From Rhodamnia argentea (lineage: Eukaryota; Streptophyta; Magnoliopsida; Myrtales; Myrtaceae), in assembly GCF_020921035.1 (NCBI RefSeq), contig NC_063152.1, positions 13,406,001 to 13,470,000 of the forward strand: DNA of 64,000 bases. Reading direction: 5' to 3'. The notes below the pieces were generated by a model. It was given only the letters and a program-made list of their open reading frames with translations. It ran no database searches and was not told the origin of the DNA. Below, in pieces: positions 47,901 through 60,169 of this stretch. Position numbers and translations under genes: made by a program. Within the stretch, counting starts at the first letter, position 1. Every line of letters begins with the position of its first letter.

Positions 47901-50900
47901 TAGTTCAGGTAAAACAAATCCTGTGCCACCAGTAAGCATCTATTAAAAACATATGATGAATGCCTACTTATTTATAAGCTAAAGTTATTAAATGGTCATC
48001 CACTATTCAAATGAGCTAACAAAGCACCTTATCTGTAGGCTACAATACAATCAAAGTATGGAAATTGTTATAAATGAGGGAGCAAACAAGGGCTGGAGAA
48101 ATTCAAACATATAAACATGCTGCTCTAATTATCACTTAAAATAAGTAGACCCACTACCCAACTTATCTCAAATATTAAACTATTATACGAATGTGTGATT
48201 TAATAATTAGATTCTCAAATATTATCATATTACCTGGTTGTCTATAATCACTAATCAGTCCTAAACTGCTTGCCAACCTTTCAAATATGATGAATGCCAA
48301 GCTACATATACTCTCAAAGGTAATAAATGAAAAAGAGCTCATAAAAAAGACGATAACGGCAATAATACCTCTGGTGTAGAAATGACTGAACTACTCATTG
48401 ACGAAGTCGGATTGCTGAATTTTGTAGGCATTGAGTGTGTCACAGGGAAGGGCAAGTATGGAAGATCAGGCTCTCTTTCTGTCTGAACAGTTGAAGCTAA
48501 CAAAGCACTGGGTAATGAACTTGAATATGACGGCTGCAATTTGTGCCACATGAAAATGAAAGTTAGAACTGTTGATTGTCAATGATGCAAATACGCAGCA
48601 ACACCTGCATGGTAAAGCTAGAGCAACTAATACTACTTAAGAGGGAAACCCAGCACAAGAGAAGCTCCTTCACAAAGGTCCACTTTACACTTGCCCAAAC
48701 TGGCTTTTAGAACAGAAATACTTCATAACAGCAGTTCAGAGGTCTACTCATCACTCAAACAAGCCTTGCCCTCCGTAATCAAATCAAGCACTTTTCATAC
48801 ATTCTATCCCTTCCCTCTCCCTCCCTCCCAGAAAGGAGAATTAAGAATTCTGTCATAACTTTACACGTCAGCACTGACATGATGTCCTGAGTTCTGCTTG
48901 AATTATAGAACAGGATCATTGGCCAAATAACTTTACTACTCCATTTTGAAAATTACGGCAGAAGTTAGATCTCAATGGTTTTCTCTGTGTCGCAAACTTT
49001 CGAAGCTCTGGGGCATCTTGAAAAGAGCAGATGGAGTTCATTAAGTAAACTGGTCGTTACATAGGGTCCTCACAAGCTATCAGCAGACTACACAACATGC
49101 ATTGACATTTGCTGACGCAGTTGCCCTTCTACCCACCAGCCAATGCTTTATCTGAAATATGACTTAGGTCACATAGTTCATGCGCACACAAACCCCCACA
49201 TGCACAATTGTATCCCATGATGCTAGTTTTCTCCAAAATTAGACTGGGAAAGATATTTTATCTTACCAGTACACTGGAGAAAGAAGCTAGGTTTTGCAAC
49301 TGCGAGCTAGTTTGCTGGTGAGTGAATGCAGCATTGAGGTGTTGGGTGTTATCATAACTGAAACCAGGTGCTGAAGATGGGAAGTTGTACTGATTCCCTG
49401 AAGTAGTTTCGACTGACTGCTGCTTCAACGAGTCTGGTTGAGAAGCTGAAGGAGCTTCATAGCTCCCAGCACTTACTACAGTAACATGCATATCATCTCC
49501 ATCCGAAGGGGGCCTAAGATGATCGTCGCCATAATGTTCTGTATTTCTGGATGTAGCAAAAAGGGTATCAGTTTCGAACCATAATATGAAAGAGGGTGTA
49601 AAATAGATAGATTTGATTTGGAAAATGGACCTGGCGTCAGACAGGGCAACTGAAGAAGCATCTGCAACTGGTTGTGTTTCAGCCAAATTACTATTCAAGG
49701 TCCTAGCACCAGCACCAGCGCCAGAGCCAAAACTACCAAAGCTCAGGTGCTGGCAATCTGGTGTATGGACTTGTAAATGATCGGGAATTACTACAGCAGG
49801 ACCATCTTCCTCAGATAGCGATTCCTCATCACTGTTCTGAAAATTTAGTTCTTGCAAGTTCGTAGCAACCGTCGTAACATCTTCAGCTAAAGAACAACAA
49901 TCGCAAGTACAAATGGACATTAGCATTGTCCCAAATGATCAGATATTGAATGGTTCATAACATGGGGTAAAAACATAGAGCTTGACTGCAGAATATTTAG
50001 GTCAGACATTTCAGCTACAATCTATAATGCACATTAGAGACACACCATGCAAAACCGGTATTATCTAGATGTATTTGCACAATATTTCATCACTAGAACT
50101 TTTAATATCCTTTCTTGAGAATATAAGCAATTCTCAATAAGCCGTGCCATAAAGTAACTCAAGACAATGGCATTTAAGTCACAGGATACTTTTTTCAGTC
50201 AAGAATGCACAGATTAAGGGATCATAAAGCTAAAGAATGTAAGGAAAATAAGGGGAGGCCAAAAACCACTCAACAGACCAGTATGAAGTATACATCAAAC
50301 TTGGCAAGATCATACAAGAGAAAATATCAATTACACAAACTGAGCTATGTCCTAAACCAATAGTAATAAAGTGCATGGAAAGACCCGCCAAGAACATGAG
50401 TTTAATCAATGTAATCACCTTCATTATGGTCATATGAATGCATGTGAGGCTGGAAAGCATTGATGTTCTCATAGACATTGTTCTCCAAATAAGACCTCTC
50501 TACATCATCATCGCCCTGAATGTTTCTGTTGGACACTGAAGCAAGTCCCATGTGGTTTGCATTGTTTTCCAAAGATCCATCTTCTAAAAGATGAATATTG
50601 TCAAGCTGGGATGTCAAATGCTGACTGGTTCCTTCCAAGGGCAAGTCAGATGCACCTCCATACAGTTTCGACTCCACCACTTGTGAATCCAAATTAGAGG
50701 ATACTGCGGTCCGTGAATTCTCAAATGGAGGCCACTCGTCACTAGAAGGACATGCCTGCTGCTCATCCAAGGGCCAGTCATCATTGGGATCTGACATATA
50801 TATTTTAGAAGATTGATCCAATTGTTGAAAGTCTTCATGTGTAATTGCTGAATAAGGCGGAAGGACACCTTGATGAATAGGTGCATTCGAGGTCCCAGAA

Positions 50901-53900
50901 ACCTTGCCTTGTGGTCTACCCATCTTCACTATATCTGCCATTGATACTTGACCAGGGACTCCGGCCCAAGCTCGTTGCAATCCTGGTGAAGGCTGAACTG
51001 TTGAAGACACAAGCTCACTTTCACCTGCTGCAGACACCTTATTTTCCCAGGCCGAAGCATCACTGAGGGAGATGTCAAGTAAAATTTAGATTATCCAATG
51101 CCACGGGATTAACAGCAAATTTTACAATAAAAAAGACTATCAGGCCATTGTGTTTTCTAGGACAGTTAAACATGCAGAAAAGCTTGCAACAATGGCTGTT
51201 GAAAGTCCTGGGGAATGTAGCAATTCTACACGTTTCAGCCAGTCAATATTCAATACATGAGATTAGAAGTTAGAGTGCCTCATGACCATATTCAAATATT
51301 CCTAATAATAATATACTCATAAGCAATATATTAGATTGCATTGAGAAGTGAACCACTCAGAGAAGCATAAAAAGGGCATAAAACAATATCATGGCATGGC
51401 AACAAGAAAGAATAGCAAGACTTCAAAAGAAAATTGGAGGAGAATTTTTTTTTTTTTTAAACGCATCTACGCAGATCATGTAATTGATGAAATTTAACAA
51501 TACACAGCGACGCAGATCAATTCCTAAATGCCAATTAGAAAAGCAGAAAGACAGTTTGAGAGTCCGAATTGTAAAAGGAATAACCTGTGTGTGATTTGCC
51601 GGTTCACAGTATTCCCTGACATAATATAAGCAGAAGATGAAGAACCCGCATAAACATGTGACCCATTCTCCTTCTTATATGGAGCTTTACCAGGCTCTGC
51701 CAGAAAGGTGAAATGCAAGGAACAAATTAATGAACTTCCCTTAAACTATAACATAAAAGCCAAAGTCTTCTCAGATTTATAAATTCAGATACCACTAGAG
51801 CTTGGTACATTTGCACGTCCACGACCAGCATATCGTTCAGAACCACTCCGACCACCTCGAGTTGATGTGGTAATAGTCCCACGAGGTCTCGGTTCCGTTG
51901 TGTCTTTATTCTGAATAAGTGAATTACATTGTAGAACAAATCATTCAAATAATCATAAATAAAACAACTGATAAAAGATATGCGAAAGAGCTCCACCAAC
52001 TACAAATCAACTAAAGAAACTACGACAGAGGAGAGGACTTATGATAACTATTACCATGGCCAACGATAAATCCTTCGATTTGTTACAATTACAAAAGTAA
52101 CATAAGGATTTGATCAATAATTGGCTCGACAAACAAGAAACCCACAACTTAATTTAATCAGGAAGCAAATACGCACAAGCCAGTAAAAGTAGACGCAACA
52201 AATAGACACAAAAAATGCCCTAATACTCAAGCTCCAGCACAACAGAAAACTGAAATCACGACCAGTATCAATTTTATTAAGATAGAATTCATGTATTTAG
52301 AATATTGACATGCTTCATCTTGATTTTATCATCCAGACCATCAAATCACAGACTGGCATTGGAAAATGCTCAGAGTATCATCAAAATGTTGGCAGACAGT
52401 ATTATATTGGACACACGTAAACATATTAGCTTCCCCACAAAATACTATGAACAGCAAGGGCAATCACCTCCTTTTTCTTTTCTCGCTTGCTCTTCACCTC
52501 ATGAAAAGGATCTACACATCAATAAGCTCCACATCAGAAAGAAACTTAAATGTCACCAAATACCAGACAGATAATTGCTATATTAATTAATTTAAAGTTT
52601 GCAATTGCGAATTATTATGTAATGGAGTACCAAAGCCAAACATTATACAAAAACAATTCAGCAATAAGTTAATTTAAATAAACAATGTGAAGTGGCCAAA
52701 GCTTAAAGCTAATAGCCAGCAAAAGATAGAAAACGATCAGCAAGAGAACTCCTAACAATTCCCAATATAGTATTTGCAAGGCACGTTCAGACATTTATTT
52801 TCGTATTACACACGTCTCTCTGTTAGTCTAAATAGAAAATGATAGGTGCAAGGATACAAATGACAATACATGGTCCAATGATCCAAATTATTTCTTCTAC
52901 AATTCAATGCCGTGCTTTAAGGACGAAATATCAACCCTTCCGAACCTTCAGCATGTAAAGGGGGGCAGGCTGTTCTAATCCATTTATCGGTGCAATGGCA
53001 AAAAACTGGAACAAGACATATTGACTTGCATATCATAGCAAAAGAAACGTAGAAAGAGCTTCCAGTGCAACACATAGACAAAAGAACAAAACAACTAAAA
53101 ACCACAATTTGATCTAAGATGAACCATTGGGGCACGGCCCTCACAGAATAATGTCTAAGAAATATAGATCCAAAAGCAGTAAGCATGGCAGTGCCCCCTC
53201 GAATTTCAAGGTCTTTCCATGCCAATGTTTGGTTCCAGAACTCACTAAAAATTAGAACAGTACCACAGACAGCTAGGATCATGCTTTCCCCTCCTCAGGC
53301 CGGCGATCCACTCACTCAACTGACTCCCACGCTGAGTCAGATCATTCAATGCTACACCAAACTCGGCATTTTTTATAAGAGCTATCTAGTACAACTGAAA
53401 CTCCTAACTAGGCATAGCGGGAAATTGGCCTTGCAACAAAAGTCCAACGCTTTCTAAGAATGGGATGTCAAAACACTGAGAGCAAGCAGAGCAAAGGCAG
53501 CAAAAGCAGATATATGCCTCGCCAAAATGCTAAACACAGCAGCTCAAACTCAGTGACAAAACAGAGAAAGGCCAATCAACACCCAGACGTCCTCAAAAGA
53601 GAACTCCGCGCTTCTGGAAAAATTTCAAACTTCAATCACCTAAAAGCTAAATTTAAGCAACCAACGCCAGAAAGCACACAAAGAGGGCGAAAAAACCGTC
53701 TTTAATGCGACCTTAAGCCCATCACCAGTCTCCACCGACGCAAAACCCCAAAAAGACCGAAGAGTTCAAAGTTCCTCTTGCCCTACCGTCGTGCTTTTCC
53801 CTAGGAATAAAAAGGCAACAGAGCGACCACACACAAACAAACCCCAGCAAAAAAGATCACCTTGAAAGAGGAGGCGATTGACGGCTTCGTTAGGGTCCAT

Positions 53901-54047
53901 GTCACACTCCTTGAGAGCCGCGTAGATCTCCAGCTCCGAGCAGTTCACAATCTCCCTCAAGCTCTGCACCACCTTCCTCGACCCCGTAGGGATTGTCGAA
54001 ATTCCATTGTTGCCGCCGCCACCGCCGCCGCCTCCTTTGCTCCCCAT
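44911..54047 (-). CDS. GBF-interacting protein 1-like (DUF1296/GIP1 N-terminal domain)
   Basis: Founding member GIP1 enhances DNA binding of G-box bZIP factors; relatives are annotated as RNA polymerase II degradation factor-like. Ten GT-AG exons: 54047-53861, 52511-52468, 51910-51793, 51696-51585, 51062-50419, 49886-49631, 49546-49267, 48533-48369, 47069-46608 and 45201-44911 (2559 nt, 852 aa plus TAA). The N terminus is Gly-rich, then IPTGSRKVVQSLREIVN, EIYAALKECDMDPNEAVNRL and DPFHEVKSKREKKKE form the UBA-like GIP1 N domain (about 15-77). An RGG/Arg-rich patch follows (90-115). AWAGVPGQVSMADIVKMGRP (about 185-204) is a hallmark of the family. The C-terminal half is rich in Ser, Gln, Pro, Tyr and Asn, prion-like and probably disordered, ending AQIWQNTY. 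The ATG follows a CT-rich leader. Confidence 0.92.
45710..46150. repeat. Duplicated ~195-bp segment in the last GIP1-like intron
   Basis: 45710-45905 and about 45955-46150 align along their length: AGTGGAGGTGAA, GGAAGTGGGAG, AAATACCTACAGAA, GAAATGAAAGGAAGTGAA, CCCCAGCATTG and ACATGCAAA recur in the same order, offset by about 245 bases. Divergence is moderate, with small indels. Confidence 0.85.
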
Positions 54048-54303
54048 TCTACACGTCCCTCCCCCCTCGCTCGCTCGCTCGAGGAATCGCTAGATCCAAT
54101 CAATCTGGGTCGGTTTCCCCTTCTACGGCGTCCGAATAGGGGATGGGTTTTTCGGTCTGCAGATACTTCCGTGGCGAAGAGAAGATGAAGAAGAAGAAAG
54201 ATATCTCTGTCTCTCTGTCTCTCTCTCTCTCTCTGGGTGTGACGCAGTGTTGGGTGTGCCTCTATCTCTCTCTCTTCGCGAACCAAAAGCAAAAACCCTT
54301 CTT

Positions 54304-54336
<33 letters not shown>

Positions 54337-54480
54337 TGCGGTGGCGTGCAAATCTGCTTTTATATGCGCCCGGCTATGATTTGCTTATTTTCTATCCTCC
54401 TAAGATTAGAGATACTTTGTCCAAAAATAAAAGATTAGAAATACCCTCTCTCTCTCTCTCCTCTTTCATGAAAAACTTGT
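54048..54480. promoter_or_regulatory. CT-rich leader/promoter of the GIP1-like gene
   Basis: Upstream of the ATG, plus-strand (CT)n runs occur at about 54208-54234, 54308-54336 and 54447-54462, reading as (GA)n on the coding strand. GA-rich leaders and core promoters are common in plant genes. No clear TATA box was assigned. Confidence 0.45.
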
Positions 54481-57085
54481 ATGTCAAATTAAGTGTGTAT
54501 ATAATTAAGGGTTGAATTCCTTAAAAAATTCAAAACTTTCAATCCAAATTCTACTTCAAACTTTTTTCAATTAAAAAAAAAGTCAACTTTTATTCTAGTC
54601 TCAAATCTGTCTCGTTAAACCCCGTCCGAAAATCACCATTTTATTTTTTTTTCAAAATTATCAATAACAAGGCCGCGCAGATATGAATTGTCAGAACATG
54701 TGTCTTTGTGAACAACCTTACATTCGTATGAAACAACCGGAAGAAATCAAGTCCGATTTTGGATGGGTAACATGGGCAAATTTCAAATTGAAGTAAAAGT
54801 TTGTGATTTTTTTAGATAAAAAGAAATTCGGGGTTAGAATTGTGATTGGACATGAAGTTAAGGTTTTTCATTGAGTTAGGCTAATGCGATAGTGAATTAG
54901 AGACACAATTAAAATAAAGATAATTAAATTTCTAGGCTTTACAAAAACATTTTAAATTTCTAAGGCTTATGTTGTAATTCAGGAATCTCCTACACTTTTC
55001 AAATTTATGTTTTAGTCTTTTTCTTATCATTTTTAGCAAGTTGATATGTCTTATTTTAAAAGGTTAATACCGTAAAAAATTTCACACTAGTACATTCGTG
55101 CCACGTTTACCTTAGATTAATTTTGTGTCAAATAGTTTTTCAAAATTTTCACATACTTTTGCCAATGTGAAAATTAGTTTCGAGTAAATGTGTTATGTGT
55201 ATATCAATTTGAATTTTACGTGACCTAAAAATTATGGGTGCACCAATTTGAAATTTGAGGCAATATTAACCTTTTTTTTCAATTGACCAAGTTTCAAGTG
55301 TTTAGTTTTTTTAGTGATATTGTGTTTGCGCATTGCTTGTTACTCTTTTGCTGGTATACTAAAGTCTTGTTCATTTTCATTTTAATAGCACAAACCTATT
55401 TAAAAATCAGATACTCTTTTGGACTTAGAAGGGAATAGGACATCAATAGTGTCATAACTTTCGTACGATGCTCACTTTGATTCTATAACTTATTAAGCAA
55501 TCATTTACGTATCAATTTTCAAAAAAACGTTCAATTAAGTTACATCAACGAGTTCTTTTGTCCGAAAATCCTACATGGCAATATTTGATATTAAATCATC
55601 TGACTTCACTAGTTAGGGAGATGATGGCAACGAAAATGTTTCAAAACCACAAAGTTTAAACCCTTTCTTGTCCGACAAAATGAAAACCCGTTTATTGCCC
55701 ACAATGTGAGGATTTGGGACTAAATTCGGTTGCAATTTACACCCTCATCCATTTTTACAATTGCAAATTAGGAGTGAGCATGGTTTAAATGTAGAACCTT
55801 GTGGCGATCATCTCAAAATTCGAGGAGGAGGATTAACGGATTACTAAACCTCGAGGATGGGTTCAACTCGAGTCTTCTTAGACCCATATCGAATCGCCCT
55901 AGAGGGTAATTGATTTTGATTTTAATATAATCATATGACATGTGCAAAGGTGTACATGCTTGGAGTCCCCACCAGTCTTTGAGAAAGGTAAACTGGAACC
56001 ATTCGATTACACACAACTAAAGATTTCTTGGTTATGCCATCTTTGTCACCAACGCCCTTTCGGTACGTTTGTCGAGTGTTTTTCTAACTTGTTCATGCAG
56101 GTTTTAATTTTTGGTGAGTCAAGTCTAATTTCTATGTTTCATGCAAATGGGAGGAATTATCCTAGCAATCACAATCAAATAATATAACTGCATAATTAAG
56201 GATCCAATGGATGGGGATAAATCGCATCAAATGACCATAGTAAAGCCCTAGAGGCTTAGATAATGTCCAATTAGGGTTTGAATTCAATTTGGTGATAATT
56301 TGCCCAAAAGCGCAAAATCATCATTTTAGGGGATTCTAAATCCAAAACTATGAAAAATGGGTCAAACTAGCCAAAAATGGCCATTCCTTTTTTTTTTTTT
56401 TTAGATTTTCAGGAATTTTTCTAATTTTTTAATTTTTTCAATTTTTCATTTTTTTATTTTTCATTTCGAAAACGTTATCCGGATCGGGTGACCCAACCCA
56501 AGCTATAGGAACTCGGGGTTGGCCTAAAATGACACAATTTTTTTCTGATTTTTTTTTAATTTTCTAAAAATTTCTAAATTGTTATTCTATTTTCTAGTTT
56601 CCAAATTTTATTTACGGAAAAACCCAAATCGCGACACATGGCACTATCCTAGCCATCGGACCATTTTTTTTATTTATTATATATATTTTTTATTTTTTGG
56701 ATATTGCACCCACTAACATAGCATGCCACGTGTTAGACGGGTGTCACAAGGTTAGCGCAATGTCATCGTTGATTGGTCAATCTACGTTGAATCGGTTAGT
56801 GCCTCACTAGGGAAGATGATAGGCGCTTACGGATTCCGGCCAAAATCCTCGGAATCTCGCCGAAGACCTCGAATAGAGCCTAAACCATGCATAACTTCTT
56901 CTGATTTCTATCTAGGTTGCTTCCTCATCTTTTGACATGAAAAATATGTGAGATTTATGCTTCGAAACTAGCTAAAACACGTTGATCTAACCTCTCACAG
57001 TTGTGAACCTCAGGCAACCTCCATTGTTTATTCTCGAGGTTCGATCCTTAAACTAAGCATTTATAAAGCATATAGAGAGGTTTAG
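54481..57085. other. AT-rich intergenic region, mostly repeats
   Basis: No gene found. It includes a fold-back MITE (55062-55272), long T-rich stretches at 56380-56470 and 56650-56690, and repetitive DNA into which the copia element was inserted at 57086. The small ATG frame at 55942-56187 is unsupported. Confidence 0.4.
55062..55272. mobile_element. Small fold-back MITE
   Basis: GGTTAATACCGTAAAAAATTTC at the left is mirrored by the right end, whose complement begins GGTTAATATTGCCTCAAATTTC. Inside are ACTAGTACATTCG and the inverted TGCACCAATTTG type. The end pattern (TTAATAC.GTAAAAAATTT.ACT.GTAC) resembles the element at 42.4-42.8 kb. Confidence 0.55.
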
Positions 57086-57394
57086 TGTTGGTGAGATTGG
57101 CGATATGGGCGAGATTGACAAGATAAACTTGTCAAATCATGATAAGATTGAAGATCAAGATCTAATATGTAATATTTGTATTTACCATAAAAATCGTAGG
57201 CTATGTTTAGCAACTATGATGCACTCTTCTTTATTTAAGGAGAATGTATCTCCCCCAAGAAAATAAGAAAATATGGAGATTTCTCCCATGGATGTAGGCT
57301 TCCAAGGAACTTTTTCTTGATCGACCGAACCACGTAAACCTCTGTTCATATTCTCTTTTCTCTATCTTTTCTATGTTCGTATTAACTTGCTACA
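57086..57394 (+). repeat. 5' LTR of the copia element
   Basis: 309 bp, starting TGTTGG and ending TACA, followed directly by the primer-binding site. It matches 61664-61973 with about 95% identity by hand count; most differences are transitions. Confidence 0.95.
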
Positions 57395-57408
57395 TGGTAT
57401 CAGAGCAA
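57395..57408 (+). other. Primer-binding site
   Basis: TGGTATCAGAGCAA is complementary to the 3' end of initiator methionine tRNA, the usual primer of plant copia elements. Confidence 0.9.
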
Positions 57409-57510
57409 ATTAGATCAACATCAAGCTTCTATGCTTCTTGTCGATTCATTGGCCGTTGCGCCTTGTCCTATTAATCGGATAAGTTTTTCTGTTTTTCTTG
57501 TTTTTGCACA

Positions 57511-58523
57511 ATGGCTAATCCCGATTTGGGTCGTTCTGGCTCGAATGAAATGAGCACTCGACTCACCTCTATCCTTTTCAATGGTTGCAATTACCTCCCC
57601 TGGTCTCGGGGGGTTACAATCGCTCTTGGAGGTAGATCAAAGTTGGGGCATGTTAATGGTTTGATCAACCGCCTCTTATCACTAATCCTAAATATGCCGA
57701 GTGGCAAGCTACTGATAATCTTCTTATGTCATGGATTTTTAACTCCATGGATCCCCGGATCTATGAGATTTTTGCATATTCTGATTCTACAAATGCCTTA
57801 TGGGATTCTCTTCGTGATATGTATGGACATCAAGATAATGATTCTCGGATTTTTAAATTGCAACAGGAGATTGCTCATACTAAGCAAACCTCCGGCCAAA
57901 CGTTTTGCGAACATCTTGGCAATTTGAAACGAAAATGGGATGAACTCCAACAGTATCGTCCTCCGGTTCCATCCGTCGATGTGTACACGTAGCGAGAAGA
58001 ACAAGATCGCATATTTCGGTTGCTTGCTAGCATTGGACACGAATATGAAGATGTTAAGAGACAGATTCTTATGAGTGCTACTCTACCATCATTTTCTAAT
58101 GTATGTGCCACTATTCAACGAGAAGAAACCCGTCGAAGGGTGATGAATATTGACCCCAAATCGGGAGGAGAACTGGTAGAGAGTTCGGTTAATGTAGCTA
58201 ATGTTGTCAACCAAGCTAGGAATGGCATTTGTTTTAATGGCGCCAAAGGGAAAGGTCGTGGCCGTAATACAAAGTTTCATTGTTCCCATTGTAACAAAGA
58301 TGGGCATACTCATGATCGTTGCTGGGAGCTATACCCTCACTTACGACCGAGTAAGGATAAGGCTATATATAAGACTATGGATCCTAAAGTTGCTAGTCAT
58401 GTTGCTACTCTAGATCTTCAAACCTCTCTGGAACAAATATCCTTGCAACTAAAGCAATTGGTGTCCTCTAGCGGTGTTTCTCAACCGAGTGCTGACTCGG
58501 GAAATATGGCTCAAACTTCTTAA
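57511..58523 (+). pseudogene. copia gag (broken)
   Basis: The capsid-like region begins at ATG 57511 with FNGCNYLPWSRGVTIALGG, typical of copia gag N termini. A frameshift near 57680-57725 moves reading to another frame (LWDSLRDMYGHQ, then QTFCEHLGNLKRKWDEL). TAG at 57990 interrupts it, and it reads on to about 58521. A CCHC zinc knuckle (CSHCNKDGHTHDRC) lies at about 58283-58325 after a basic Gly/Arg stretch. Gag would package the RNA; it cannot be made intact here. Confidence 0.85.
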
Positions 58524-58539
58524 TGTATTTGCCCTATCT

Positions 58540-59830
58540 GCATCCTCTATGAATAACTTTATAATTGATTCGGGAGCAACCGACTATATGTGTGGTAAGT
58601 TCTCGTTAAATAACTCATCTACGTGAGGTTCCCTCTGGTTCATACTCTCCTATTATAGTTGCCAATAGTGAAATGGTTCATATTCAAGGGGTTGGGAAAC
58701 TAGATTTATTCTCAAACTCTTCTGATGTGTTATTTGTGCCATCATTATCCTCTAATTTGTTATCGGTTAGTAAAATTACTAGGGATCTAAATTGCAATGT
58801 TACTTTTTCCCATGATAAGGTTATCTTTCAAGACGGAACCATAGAGAGGAAGATTGGTGAAGGTCGGTTTGAAAAGGGCCTATATACTCTTGATTTTGCG
58901 AGTACGTCTTTGGTTGCTAGCCAAGATAAAGGGTTAACATCTCAACTATGGCATTGGCGTATGGGGCACCCATCAGATTGGGTGTTACGGTCTTATTAAT
59001 CCTACTTTCTCTCTAGATTCAAGATCTTGTGAAACTTGTCGTTTTGCTAAATAGCATATATTGCCTTTTTCTCAAAGGACGAATAATGCATCCGAATTAT
59101 TTGAGTTGATTCATTTTGATGTTTGGGGTAATGCACCGGTTGAATCTCGAGAAGGTTTTAAATACTTTGTTACGTTTATGGATGATAAATCTTGAACTAC
59201 TTGGCTGTATTTGCTTACCTCTAAAAGTGAAGTATTGACAGTCTTCAAGGAATTTACTCGAATGATCTATATGCAATATGGTGCTTGGATTAAAAGATTG
59301 CGTACTAATAATGGGACTAAATATACCAATCATCCCTTTGAGTCCTTTCTCAAAAGTCTAGGTATTGTACACTAGACTTCATGTGTTAAAACTCCCCAAT
59401 AAAATGGGGTCGCGGAGAGGAAAAATCGTCATCTCCTTGAGGTAACACGATCACTTCTATTTCATGGAAACTTATCTCGACAGTTTTGGGCTGATGCGGT
59501 TTTAACAAGTTGCTATTTGTCAATCGTCTTCCCAGTAAGGTGCTGCAATGCAAATCTCCTATGGAAGTGCTCCTTGGTCGTTCAATTAATCTTTCTCATC
59601 TTCGTGTATTCGGTAGTGTGTGCTATGTTCACACTTCATTAGGGAGTAAATTAGATCCTTGTGCAAACAAATGCATTTTTTTGGGATATTCCGGTGTTAA
59701 AAAGGGTTATAAATGCTTTGATCCCTCCACCAAAAAATTGTTTATTTCTCGGGATGTTACGTTTGATGAAACTCACATGTATTTTTCTTCTAGGGATCAA
59801 ATTTAGGGGGAGAATAGTGGTGATTACACT
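58540..59830 (+). pseudogene. copia protease and integrase region (broken)
   Basis: The protease core IIDSGATDYMC is at 58560-58600. A pre-integrase segment with LWHWRMGHPS, where the usual HxxxGHxs pattern is kept, lies at about 58945-58980. Integrase follows from about 59100: FDVWGNAPV holds the first catalytic Asp, but the second motif reads RTNNGTKY where RxDNG is expected, so the catalytic Asp is Asn. Stop codons occur near 59192 (TGA), 59369 (TAG) and 59400 (TAA), and frame changes near 59000 and 59500. Later segments (LRVFGSVCYVH, FLGYSGVKKGYKCFDP) are typical of the integrase C-terminal part. Confidence 0.85.
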
Positions 59831-60169
59831 AACAATTATGATTATAGTGTATTTGATATGGAATTTTCTCCCTTGCTGATTGTTTATGATGATATGGTGA
59901 TTGATGAAACCCAAAGAGATGGGACAAACACTTCTAATCAAGACACAACCGCTTTAGTTCCGGACCCTATCCAGGAAATAGCTCCTGTTCATCGATCAAT
60001 CCGAACATCTTAGCCCTCAACTCATCTTCACGACTTTGTCACGTATCAGTCATCTACGGCCTATCCGATTCGGGTTTACGTTTGCTATGATTTTATCTCA
60101 CCCGAGTTTTGTGCTTTCCTATCCGCTATAGATACAAACATTGAGCCCGCAAACTTTCTTGAAGCACAA

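Noticed and set aside
57035..57055. GGTTCGATCC as a tRNA B box
   Set aside because: It is one base short of the consensus and no A box or foldable acceptor stem is nearby. The same applies to similar matches at about 30608 and 18994.
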